Positions 30,001 to 42,759 of a stretch of 64,000 nt of DNA are shown one piece after another. Below the pieces are notes generated by a model. The model was not told the origin of the DNA. It made no database searches and was given only the letters and a program-made list of their open reading frames with translations. Numbering within the stretch: the first letter of the stretch is position 1; every line of letters starts with the position of its first letter. This DNA comes from Steinernema hermaphroditum (taxonomy: Eukaryota; Nematoda; Chromadorea; Rhabditida; Steinernematidae), in assembly GCA_030435675.1 (NCBI GenBank), contig CM059621.1, positions 12,462,001-12,526,000 of the forward strand. Direction: 5' to 3'. The translations under genes were made by a program, and so were the position numbers.

Positions 30001-33000
30001 AGCCTGATCAAACGCGCCTATTCCCGTTGGATTTACTGTGGACTATCTTAGTTTCCTGCAAAACTTTCAATTCGAGACAGCAGGGCCCTTGCTCATACCA
30101 AAAGCTCTGCATCTGACCCTCCTGCTCCAAAGTACCATAGCATTTTTATGATTGGATCTTGTAGAACTGCACGAGCCTGATCAAACGCGCCTATTCCCGT
30201 TGGATTTACTGTGGACTATCTTAGTTTCCTGCAAAACTTTCAATTCGAGACAGCAGGGCCCTTGCTCATACCAAAAGCTCTGCATCTGACCCTCCTGCTC
30301 CAAAGTACCATAGCATTTTTATGATTGGATCTTGTAGAACTGCACGAGCCTGATCGAACGCGCCTACTCCCGATGGATTTACTGTGGACTATCTTAGTTT
30401 CCTGCAAAATTTCAATTGCTTTCAATTCGAGACAGCAGGGCCCCCGCTCATACCAAAAGCTCTGCATCTGACCCTCCTGCTCCAAAGTACCATAGCATTT
30501 TTATGATTGGATCTTGTAGAACTGCACGAGCCTGATCGAACGCGCCTACTCCCGTTGGATTTACTGTGGACTATCTTAGTTTCCTGCAAAACTTTCAATT
30601 CGAGACAGCAGGGCCCTTGCTCATACCAAAAGCTCTGCATCTGACCCTCCTGCTCCAAAGTACCATAGCATTTTTATGATTGGATCTTGTAGAACTGCAC
30701 GAGCCTGATCGAACGCGCCTACTCCCGTTGGGATTTACTGTGGACTATCTTAGTTTCCTGCAAAACTTTCAATTCGAGACAGCAGGGCCCTTGCTCATAC
30801 CAAAAGCTCTGCATCTGACCCTCCTGCTCCAAAGTACCATAGCATTTTTATGATTGGATCTTGTAGAACTGCACGAGCCTGATCGAACGCGCCTACTCCC
30901 GTTGGGATTACTGTGGACTATCTTAGTTTCCTGCAAAACTTTCAATTCGAGACAGCAGGGCCCTTGCTCATACCAAAAGCTCTGCATCTGACCCTCCTGC
31001 TCCAAAGTACCATAGCATTTTTATGATTGGATCTTGTAGAACTGCACGAGCCTGATCGAACGCGCCTACTCCCGTTGGGATTACTGTGGACTATCTTAGT
31101 TTCCTGCAAAACTTTCAATTCGAGACAGCAGGGCCCTTGCTCATACCAAAAGCTCTGCATCTGACCCTCCTGCTCCAAAGTACCATAGCATTTTTATGAT
31201 TGGATCTTGTAGAACTGCACGAGCCTGATCGAACGCGCCTACTCCCGTTGGGATTTACTGTGGACTATCTTAGTTTCCTGCAAAACTTTCAATTCGAGAC
31301 AGCAGGGCCCTTGCTCATACCAAAAGCTCTGCATCTGACCCTCCTGCTCCAAAGTACCATAGCATTTTTATGATTGGATCTTGTAGAACTGCACGAGCCT
31401 GATCGAACGCGCCTACTCCCGTTGGATTTACTGTGGACTATCTTAGTTTCCTGCAAAACTTTCAATTCGAGACAGCAGGGCCCTTGCTCATACCAAAAGC
31501 TCTGCATCTGACCCTCCTGCTCCAAAGTACCATAGCATTTTTATGATTGGATCTTGTAGAACTGCACGAGCCTGATCGAACGCGCCTACTCCCGTTGGAT
31601 TTACTGTGGACTATCTTAGTTTCCTGCAAAACTTTCAATTCGAGACAGCAGGGCCCTTGCTCATACCAAAAGCTCTGCATCTGACCCTCCTGCTCCAAAG
31701 TACCATAGCATTTTTATGATTGGATCTTGTAGAACTGCACGAGCCTGATCGAACGCGCCTACTCCCGTTGGATTTACTGTGGACTATCTTAGTTTCCTGC
31801 AAAACTTTCAATTCGAGACAGCAGGGCCCTTGCTCATACCAAAAGCTCTGCATCTGACCCTCCTGCTCCAAAGTACCATAGCATTTTTATGATTGGATCT
31901 TGTAGAACTGCACGAGCCTGATCGAACGCGCCTATTCCCGTTGGATTTACTGTGGACTATCTTAGTTTCCTGCAAAACTTTCAATTCGAGACAGCAGGGC
32001 CCTTGCTCATACCAAAAGCTCTGCATCTGACCCTCCTGCTCCAAAGTACCATAGCATTTTTATGATTGGATCTTGTAGAACTGCACGAGCCTGATCAAAC
32101 GCGCCTACTCCCGTTGGATTTACTGTGGACTATCTTAGTTTCCTGCAAAACTTTCAATTCGAGACAGCAGGGGCCTTGCTCATACCAAAAGCTCTGCATC
32201 TGACCCTCCTGCTCCAAAGTACCATAGCATTTTTATGATTGGATCTTGTAGAACTGCACGAGCCTGATCGAACGCGCCTACTCCCGTTGGATTTACTGTG
32301 GACTATCTTAGTTTCCTGCAAAACTTTCAATTCGAGACAGCTGGGCCCTTGCTCATACCAAAAGCTCTGCATCTGACCCTCCTGCTCCAAAGTACCATAG
32401 CATTTTTATGATTGGATCTTGTAGAACTGCACGAGCCTGATCGAACGCGCCTATTCCCGTTGGGTTTACTGTGGACTATCTTAGTTTCCTGCAAAACTTT
32501 CAATTCGAGACAGCAGGGCCCTTGCTCATACCAAAAGCTCTGCATCTGACCCTCCTGCTCCAAAGTACCATAGCATTTTTATGATTGGATCTTGTAGAAC
32601 TGCACGAGCCTGATCGAACGCGCCTACTCCCGTTGGGATTACTGTGGACTATCTTAGTTTCCTGCAAAACTTTCAATTCGAGACAGCAGGGCCCTTGCTC
32701 ATACCAAAAGCTCTGCATCTGACCCTCCTGCTCCAAAGTACCATAGCATTTTTATGATTGGATCTTGTAGAACTGCACGAGCCTGATCGAACGCGCCTAC
32801 TCCCGTTGGGATTTACTGTGGACTATCTTAGTTTCCTGCAAAACTTTCAATTCGAGACAGCAGGGCCCTTGCTCATACCAAAAGCTCTGCATCTGACCCT
32901 CCTGCTCCAAAGTACCATAGCATTTTTATGATTGGATCTTGTAGAACTGCACGAGCCTGATCGAACGCGCCTATTCCCGTTGGGTTTACTGTGGACTATC

Positions 33001-33960
33001 TTAGTTTCCTGCAAAACTTTCAATTCGAGACAGCAGGGCCCTTGCTCATACCAAAAGCTCTGCATCTGACCCTCCTGCTCCAAAGTACCATAGCATTTTT
33101 ATGATTGGATCTTGTAGAACTGCACGAGCCTGATCGAACGCGCCTACTCCCGTTGGGTTTACTGTGGACTATCTTAGTTTCCTGCAAAACTTTCAATTCG
33201 AGACAGCAGGGCCCCTGCTCATACCAAAAGCTCTGCATCTGACCCTCCTGCTCCAAAGTACCATAGCATTTTTATGATTGGATCTTGTAGAACTGCACGA
33301 GCCTGATCGAACGCGCCTACTCCCGTTGGATTTACTGTGGACTATCTTAGTTTCCTGCAAAACTTTCAATTCGAGACAGCAGGGCCCTTGCTCATACCAA
33401 AAGCTCTGCATCTGACCCTCCTGCTCCAAAGTACCATAGCATTTTTATGATTGGATCTTGTAGAACTGCACGAGCCTGATCGAACGCGCCTATTCCCGTT
33501 GGGATTTACTGTGGACTATCTTAGTTTCCTGCAAAACTTTCAATTCGAGACAGCAGGGCCCTTGCTCATACCAAAAGCTCTGCATCTGACCCTCCTGCTC
33601 CAAAGTACCATAGCATTTTTATGATTGGATCTTGTAGAACTGCACGAGCCTGATCGAACGCGCCTACTCCCGTTGGGATTTACTGTGGACTATCTTAGTT
33701 TCCTGCAAAACTTTCAATTCGAGACAGCAGGGCCCCCGCTCATACCAAAAGCTCTGCATCTGACCCTCCTGCTCCAAAGTACCATAGCATTTTTATGATT
33801 GGATCTTGTAGAACTGCACGAGCCTGATCAAACGCGCCTATTCCCGTTGGATTTACTGTGGACTATCTTAGTTTCCTGCAAAACTTTCAATTCGAGACAG
33901 CAGGGCCCTTGCTCATACCAAAAGCTCTGCATCTGACCCTCCTGCTCCAAAGTACCATAG
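1..33960. repeat. Satellite core block, highly homogeneous
   Basis: Monomers here are nearly identical. Most differ only at the site after cctactcccg(t/c)t, which reads GGATTTA, GGGATTA, GGGTTTA, GGTTTTA or the 174-bp form GGGATTTA, plus small changes in the gcagggccc run (for example gctggggcc at 15549 and 23339, gctgtggcc near 19877). From 6182 to about 8745 the GGGATTA form is almost fixed; GGATTTA dominates 25231-28690. Sporadic outliers: a monomer 9 bp short near 28710, and a 9-bp local duplication near 30412. Confidence 0.9.
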
Positions 33961-36900
33961 CATTTTTATGATTGGATCTTGTTGTACTGCACGAGCCTGA
34001 TCGAACGCGCCTACTCCCGCTGGATTTACTGTGGACTATCTTAGTTTGCTTCAAAAACTTTCAATTCGAGACAGCAGGGCCCCCGCTCGTACCAAAGAGC
34101 TCTGCATCTGACCCTCCTGCTCCAAAGTACCATAGCATTTTTATGATTGGATGTTGTAGAACTGCACGAGCCTGATCGAACGCGCCTACTCCCGTTGGGA
34201 CTACTGTGGACTATCTTAGTTTCCTGCAAAACTTTCAATTCGAGACAGCTGAGCCCCCGCTCATACCAAAAGCTCTGCATCTGACCCTCCTGCTCCAACG
34301 TACCATAGCATTTTTATGATTGGATGTTGTAGAACTGCACGAGCCTGATCGAACGCGCCTACTCCCGTTGGAACTACTGTGGACTATCTTAGTTTCCTGC
34401 AAAAACTTTCAATTCGAGACAGCGGGGCCCTTGCTCATACCCAAAAGCTCTGCATCTGACCCTCCTGCTCCAACGTACCATAGCATTTTTATGATTGGAT
34501 GTTGTAGAACTGCACGAGCCTGATCAAACGCGCCTATTCCCGTTGGGATTACTGTGGACTATCTTGTTTCCTGCAAAACTTTCAATTCGAGACAGTTGAG
34601 GCCTTGTTCATACAAAGAGCTCTGCATCTGACCCTCCTGCTCCAAAGTACCATAGCATTTTTATGATTGAATCTTGTTCTACTGCACGAGCCTGATCGAA
34701 CGCGCCTACTCCCGCTGGATTTACTGTGGACTATCTTAGTTTCCTGCAAAACTTTCAATTCGAGACAGTTGAGGCCTTGTTCATACCAAGAGCTCTGCAT
34801 CTGACCCTCCTGCTCCAAAGTACCATAGCATTTTTATGATTGAATCTTGTTCTACTGCACGAGCCTGATCGAACGCGCCTACTCCCGCTAGGATTTACTG
34901 TGGACTATCTTAGTTTCCTGCAAAACTTTCAATTCGAGACAGCAGGGGCCCTTGCTCATACCAAGAGCTCTGCATCTGACCCTCCTGCTCCAAAGTACCA
35001 TAGCATTTTTATGATTGAATCTTGTTCTACTGCACGAGCCTGATCGAACGCGCCTATTCCCGTTGGGATTACTGTGGACTATCTTAGTTTCCTGCAAAAC
35101 TTTCAATTCGAGACAGCAGGGCCCCCGCTCATACCAAAAGCTCTGCATCTGACCCTCCTGCTCCAAAGTACCATAGCATTTTTATGATTGGATCTTGTAG
35201 AACTGCACGAGCCTGATCGAACGCGCCTACTCCCGCTGGATTTACTGTGGACTATCTTAGTTTCCTGCAAAACTTTCAATTCGAGACAGCAGGGCCCTTG
35301 CTCATACCAAAGAGCTCTGCATCTGACCCTCCTGCTCCAAAGTACCATAGCATTTTTATGATTGGATGTTGTAGAACTGCGCGAGCCTGATCGAACGCGC
35401 CTACTCCCGTTGGGATTACTGTGGACTATCTTGGTTTCCTGCAAAACTTTCAATTCGAGACAGCAGGGCCCTTGCTCATACAAAGAGCTCTGCATCTGAC
35501 CCTCCTGCTCCAAAGTACCATAGCATTTTTATGATTGGATGTTGTAGAACTGCACGAGCCTGATCGAACGCGCCTACTCCCGTTGGGATTACTGTGGACT
35601 ATCTTAGTTTCCTGCAAAACTTTCAATTCGAGACAGCAGGGCCCTTGCTCATACCAAAAGCTCTGCATCTGACCCTCCTGCTCCAAAGTACCATAGCATT
35701 TTTATGATTGGATGTTGTAGAACTGCACGAGCCTGATCGAACGCGCCTGCTCCCGTTGGGACTACTGTGGACTATCTTAGTTTCCTGCAAAACTTTCAAT
35801 TCGAGACAGCAGGGCCCTTGCTCATACCAAAAAGCTCTGCATCTGACCCTCCTGCTCCAAAGTACCATAGCATTTTTATGATTGAATCTTGTAGAACTGC
35901 ACGAGCCTGATCAAACGCGCCTATTCCCGTTGGGATTACTGTGGACTATCTTAGTTTCCTGCAAAACTTTCAATTCGAGACAGCAGGGCCCCCGCTCATA
36001 CCAAAAGCTCTGCATCTGACCCTCCTGCTCCAAAGTACCATAGCATTTTTATGATTGGATGTTGTAGAACTGCACGAGCCTGATCGAACGCGCCTACTCC
36101 CGTTGGGATTTACTGTGGACTATCTTAGTTTCCTGCAAAACTTTCAATTCGAGACAGCAGGGCCCTTGCTCATACCAAGAGCTCTGCATCTGACCCTCCT
36201 GCTCCAAAGTACCATAGCATTTTTATGATTGGATGTTGGCCAAAACTGCACGAGCCTGATCAGAAAGCGCCTACTCCCGTTAGGATTACTGTGGACTATC
36301 TTAGTTTCCTGCAAAACTTTCAATTCGGAACAGCAGGGCCCTTGCTCATACCAAGAGCTCTGCATCTGACCCTCCTGCTCCAAAGTACCATAGCATTTTT
36401 ATGATTGGATGTTGTAGAACTGCACGAGCCTGATCGAACGCGCCTACTCCCGTTGGGATTTACTGTGGACTATCTTAGTTTCCTGCAAAACTTTCAATTC
36501 GAGACAGCAGGGCCCTTGCTCATACAAAGAGCTCTGCATCTGACCCTCCTGCTCCAAAGTACCATAGCATTTTTATGATTGGATGTTGTAGAACTGCACG
36601 AGCCTGATCGAACGCGCCTACTCCCGTTGGGATTACTGTGGACTATCTTAGTTTCCTGCAAAACTTTCAATTCGAGACAGCAGGGCCCTTGCTCATACCA
36701 AAGAGCTCTGCATCTGACCCTCCTGCTCCAAAGTACCATAGCATTTTTATGATTGGATGTTGTAGAACTGCACGAGCCTGATCAGACGCGCCTACTCCCG
36801 TTGGGATTTACTGTGGACTATCTTAGTTTCCTGCAAAACTTTCAATTCGAGACAGCAGGGCCCTTGCTCATACCAAGAGCTCTGCATCGACACCTCCTGC

Positions 36901-39900
36901 TCCAAAGTACCATAGCATTTTTATGATTGGATGTTGTAGAACTGCACGAGCCTGATCGAACGCGCATACTCCCGTTGGGAGCTACTGTGGACTATCTTAG
37001 TTTCCTGCAAAACTTTCAATTCGAGACAGCAGGGCCCTTGCTCGCCCACCAAAAGCTCTGCATCTGACCCTCCTGCTCCAACGTACCATAGCATTTTTAT
37101 GATTGGATGTTGTAGAACTGCACGAGCCTGATCGAACGCGCATACTCCCGTTGGGACTACTGTGGACTATCTTAGTTTCCTGCAAAACTTTCAATTCGAG
37201 ACAGCAGGGCCCCCGCTCATACCAAAAGCTCTGCATCTGACCCTCCTGCTCCAACGTACCATAGCATTTTTATGATTGGATGTTGTAGAACTGCACGAGC
37301 CTGATCGAACGCGCATACTCCCGTTGGGACTACTGTGGACTATCTTAGTTTCCTGCAAAACTTTCAATTCGAGACAGCAGGGCCCTTGCTCATACCAAAA
37401 GCTCTGCATCTGACCCTCCTGCTCCAACGTACCATAGCATTTTTATGATTGGATGTTGTAGAACTGCACGAGCCTGATCGAACGCGCATACTCCCGTTGG
37501 GACTACTGTGGACTATCTTAGTTTCCTGCAAAACTTTCAATTCGAGACAGCAGGGCCCTTGCTCATACCAAGAGCTCTGCATCTGACCCTCCTGCTCCAA
37601 AGTACCATAGCATTTTTATGATTGGATGTTGTAGAACTGCACGAGCCTGATCGAACGCGCATACTCCCGTTGGGACTACTGTGGACTATCTTAGTTTCCT
37701 GCAAAACTTTCAATTCGAGACAGCAGGGCCCCCGCTCATACCAAAAGCTCTGCATCTGACCCTCGTGCTCCAAAGTACCATATCATTTTTATGATTGAAT
37801 CTTGTAGAACTGCACGAGCCTGATCAAACGCGCCTATTCCCGTTGGGATTACTGTGGACTATCTTAGTTTCCTGCAAAACTTTCAATTCGAGACAGTTGA
37901 GGCCTTGTTCATAGCAAAGAGCTCTGCATCTGGCCCCTCCTGCTCCAAAGTACCATAGCATTTTTATGATTGAATCTTGTTCTACTGCACGAGCCTGATC
38001 GAAAACGCCTACTCCCGCTAGGATTTACCCTTGGACTATCTTAGTTTCCTGCAAAACTTTCAATTCGAGACAGTTGAGGCCTTGTTCATACCAAAAGCTC
38101 TGCATCTGACCCTCCTGCTCCAAAGTACCATAGCATTTTTATGATTGAATCTTGTTCTACTGCACGAGCCTGATCGAACGCGCCTACTCCCGCTGGATTT
38201 ACTGTGGACTATCTTAGTTTCCTGCAAAACTTTCAATTCGAGACAGCAGGGCCCTTGCTCATACCAAGAGCTCTGCATCTGACCCTCCTGCTCCAAAGTA
38301 CCATAGCATTTTTATGATTGAATCTTGTTCTACTGCACGAGCCTGATCGAACGCGCCTATTCCCGTTGGGATTTACTGTGGACTATCTTGGTTTTTTCCT
38401 GCAAAACTTTCAATTCGAGACAGCAGGGCCCCCGCTCATACCAAAAAGCTCTGCATCTGACCCTCCTGCTCCAAAGTACCATAGCATTTTTATGATTGGA
38501 TCTTGTAGAACTGCACGAGCCTGATCGAACGCGCCTACTCCCGCTGGATTTACTGTGGACTATCTTAGTTTCCTGCAAAACTTTCAATTCGAGACAGCAG
38601 GGCCCTTGCTCATACCAAGAGCTCTGCATCTGACCCTCCTGCTCCAAAGTACCATAGCATTTTTATGATTGGATGTTGTAGAACTGCACGAGCCTGATCG
38701 AACGCGCCTACTCCCGTTGGGATTACTGTGGACTATCTTAGTTTCCTGCAAAACTTTCAATTCGAGACAGCAGGGCCCTTGCTCATACCAAGAGCTCTGC
38801 ATCTGACCCTCCCTGCTCCAAAGTACCATAGCATTTTTATGATTGGATGTTGTAGAACTGCACGAGCCTGATCGAACGCGCCTACTCCCGTTGGGATTAC
38901 TGTGGACTATCTTAGTTTCCTGCAAAACTTTCAATTCGAGACAGCAGGGCCCTTGCTCATACCAAAGAGCTCTGCATCTGACCCTCCTGCTCCAAAGTAC
39001 CATAGCATTTTTATGATTGGATGTTGTAGAACTGCACGAGCCTGATCGAACGCGCCTGCTCCCGTTGGGAGTACTGTGGACTATCTTAGTTTCCTGCAAA
39101 ACTTTCAATTCGAGACAACGGGGCCCTTGCTCATACCAAAAAGCTCTGCATCTGACCCTCCTGCTCCAAAGTACCATATCATTTTTATGATTGGATCTTG
39201 TAGAACTGCACGAGCCTGATCGAGCGCGCCTATTCCCGTTGGGATTACTGTGGACTATCTTAGTTTCCTGCAAAACTTTCAATTCGAGACAGCAGGGCCC
39301 CCGCTCATACCAAAAGCTCTGCATCTGACCCTCCTGCTCCAAAGTACCATAGCATTTTTATGATTGGATGTTGTAGAACTGCACGAGCCTGATCGAACGC
39401 GCCTACTCCCGTTGGGATTTACTGTGGACTATCTTAGTTTCCTGCAAAACTTTCCAATTCGAGACAACGAGGCCCTTGCTCATACCAAAGAGCTCTGCAT
39501 CTGACCCTCCTGCTCCAAAGTACCATAGCATTTTTATGATTGGATGTTGTAGAACTGCACGAGCCTGATCGAACGCGCCTACTCCCGTTGGGATTGCTGT
39601 GGACTATCTTAGTTTCCTGCAAAACTTTCAATTCGAGACAGCAGGGCCCTTGCTCATACCAAAAGCTCTGCATCTGAGACTCCTGCTCCAAAGTACCATA
39701 GCATTTTTATGATTGGATGTTGTAGAACTGCACGAGCCTGATCGAACGCGCCTACTCCCGTTGGGATTTACTGTGGACTATCTTAGTTTCCTGCAAAACT
39801 TTCAATTCGAGACAGCAGGGCCCTTGCTCATACCAAGAGCTCTGCATCTGACCCTCCTGCTCCAAAGTACCATAGCATTTTTATGATTGGATGTTGTAGA

Positions 39901-40230
39901 ACTGCACGAGCCTGATCGAACGCGCCTACTCCCGTTGGGATTACTGTGGACTATCTTAGTTTCCTGCAAAACTTTCAATTCGAGACAGCAGGGCCCTTGC
40001 TCATACAAAGAGCTCTGCATCTGACCCTCCTGCTCCAAAGTACCATAGCATTTTTATGATTGGATGTTGTAGAACTGCACGAGCCTGATCGAACGCGCCT
40101 ACTCCCGTTGGGATTACTGTGGACTATCTTAGTTTCCTGCAAAACTTTCAATTCGAGACAGCAGGGCCCTTGCTCATACCAAAGAGCTCTGCATCTGACC
40201 CTCCTGCTCCAAAGTACCACCAGCATTTTT
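33960..40230. repeat. Satellite subfamily block, diverged (ggatgttgtag / accaagagctctg types)
   Basis: Monomers carry shared changes not seen, or rare, in the core: ggatgttgtag or gaatcttgttctac in place of ggatcttgtag, accaagagctctgc or caaagagctctgc, gcccccgctc, gggactactg and gacagttgaggccttgttc. Small indels are more frequent, so several reading frames fuse (for example 38584-39342). Block limits are approximate because core and diverged variants intermix near 33.9 kb. This is consistent with reduced homogenisation away from the array centre. Confidence 0.85.
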
Positions 40231-40405
40231 ATGATTGGATCTTGTAGAACTGCACGAGCCTGATCGAACGCGCCTACTCTCGTTGCATTTCTTGTGGACT
40301 ATCTTAGTTTCCTGCAAAACTTTCAATTCGAGACAGCAGGGCCCTTGCTCAACCAAAGAGCTCTGCATCTGACCCTCCTGCTCCAAAGTACCATAGCATT
40401 TTTAT

Positions 40406-42480
40406 GATTCCATCTTGTAGAACTGCACGAGCCTGATCGAACGCGCCTACTCCCGTTGGGTTTCCTGCGGACTATCTTAGTTTCCTGCAAAACTTTCAAT
40501 TCGAGACAGCAGGGCCCTTGCTCACACCAAGAGCTCTGCATCTGACCCTCCTGCTCCAAAGTACCATATCATTTTTATGATTGGATCGTGCAGAACTGCA
40601 CGAGCCTGATCGAACGCGCCTACTCCCGTTGGGATTTCTTGTGGACTATCTTAGTTTCCTGCAAAACTTTCAATTCGAGACAGATAGGGCCCTTGTTCAT
40701 ACAAAGAGTTCTGCATCTGACCCTCCTGCTCCAAAGTACCATAGCATTTTTATGATTGGATCTTGTAGAACTGCACGAGCCTGATCGAACGCGCCTACTC
40801 TCGTTTGATTTACTGTGGACTATCTTAGTTTCCTGCAAAACTTTCAATTCGAGACAGATAGGGCCTTGTTCATACAAAGAGTTCTGCATCTGACCCTCCT
40901 GCTCCAAAGTACCATAGCATTTTTATGATCGGATCTTGTAGAACTGCACGAGCCTGATCGAACGCGCCTACTCCCGTTGGATTTACTGTGGACTATCTTA
41001 GTTTCCTGCAAAACTTTCAATTCGAGACAGATAGGGCCTTGTTCATGCAAAGAGTTCTGCATCTGACCCTCCTGCTCCAAAGTACCATAGCATTTTTATG
41101 ATTGGATCTTGTAGAACTGCACGAGCCTGATCGAACGCGCCTACTCCCTTTGGATTTACTGTGGACTATCTTAGTTTCCTGCAAAACTTTCAATTCGAGA
41201 CAGATAGGGCCTTGTTCATGCAAAGATTTCTGCATCTGACCCTCCTGCTCCAAAGTACCATAGCATTTTTATGATTGGATCTTGTAGAACTGCACGAGCC
41301 TGATCGAACGCGCCTACTCCCGTTGGATTTCCTGTGGACTATCTTAGTTTCCTGCAAAACTTTCAATTCGAGACAGCAGGGCCCTTGCTCACACCAAAGA
41401 GCTCTGCATCTGACCCTCCTGCTCCAAAGTACCATAGCATTTTTATGATTCCATCTTGTAGAACTGCACGAGCCTGATCGAACGCGCCTACTCTCGTTGG
41501 GTTTCCTGCGGACTATCTTAGTTTCCTGCAAAACTTTCAATTCGAGACAGCAGGGCCCTTGCTCACACCAAGAGCTCTGCATCTGACCCTCCTGCTCCAA
41601 AGTACCATATCATTTTTATGATTGGATCGTGCAGAACTGCACGAGCCTGATCGAACGCGCCTACTCTCGTTGGATTTCTTGTGGACTATCTTAGTTTCCT
41701 GCAAAACTTTCAATTCGAGACAGATAGGGCCCTTGTTCATACCAAAGAGTTCTGCATCTGACCCTCCTGCTCCAAAGTACCATAGCATTTTTATGATTGA
41801 ATCTTGTAGAACTGCACGAGCCTGATCGAACGCGCCTACTCTCGTTGGAATTTCTTGTGGACTATCTTAGTTTCCTGCAAAACTTTCAATTCGAGACAGA
41901 TAGGGCCTTGTTCAAGCAAAGAGTTCTGCATCTGACCCTCCTGCTCCAAAGTACCATAGCATTTTTATGATCGGATCTTGTAGAACTGCACGAGCCTGAT
42001 CGAACGCGCCTACTCTCGTTGGATTTACTGTGGACTATCTTAGTTTCCTGCAAAACTTTCAATTCGAGACAGATAGGGCCTTGTTCATACAAAGAGTTCT
42101 GCATCTGACCCTCCTGCTCCAAAGTACCATAGCATTTTTATGATTGGATCTTGTAGAACTGCACGAGCCTGATCGAACGCGCCTACTCTCTTTGGATTTA
42201 CTGTGGACTATCTTAGTTTCCTGCAAAACTTTCAATTCGAGACAGATAGGGCCTTGTTCAAGCAAAGATTTCTGCATCTGACCCTCCTGCTCCAAAGTAC
42301 CATAGCATTTTTATGATTGGATCTTGTAGAACTGCACGAGCCTGATCGAACGCGCCTACTCCCGTTGGATTTCCTGTGGACTATCTTAGTTTCCTGCAAA
42401 ACTTTCAATTCGAGACAGCAGGGCCCTTGCTCACACCAAGAGCTCTGCATCTGACCCTCCTGCTCCAAAGTACCATAGCA
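40406..42480. repeat. Higher-order repeat: two copies of a six-monomer, about 1,042-bp unit
   Basis: Private markers repeat in the same order at one spacing: gattccatcttgtag at 40406 and 41447, tttcctgcgg at 40461 and 41502, gatcgtgcag at 40584 and 41625, tgatcgg at 40926 and 41968, ctttggattt at 41148 and 42190, caaagatttctg near 41221 and 42263. The offset is 1,041-1,042 bp throughout, six monomers. The second unit ends around 42480, where the next expected marker is absent. Confidence 0.85.
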
Positions 42481-42759
42481 TTTTTATGATCGGATCTTGT
42501 AGAACTGCACGAGCCTGATCGAACGCGCCTACTCCCGTTGGGATTTACTGTGGACTATCTTAGTTTCCTGCAAAACTTTCAATTCGAGACAGATAGGGCC
42601 TTGTTCAAGCAAAGAGTTCTGCATCTGACCCTCCTGCTCCAAAGTACCATAGCATTTTTATGATTCCATCTTGTAGAACTGCACGAGCCTGATCGAACGC
42701 GCCTACTCCCGTTGGATTTACTGTGGACTATCTTAGTTTCCTGCAAAACTTTCAATTCG

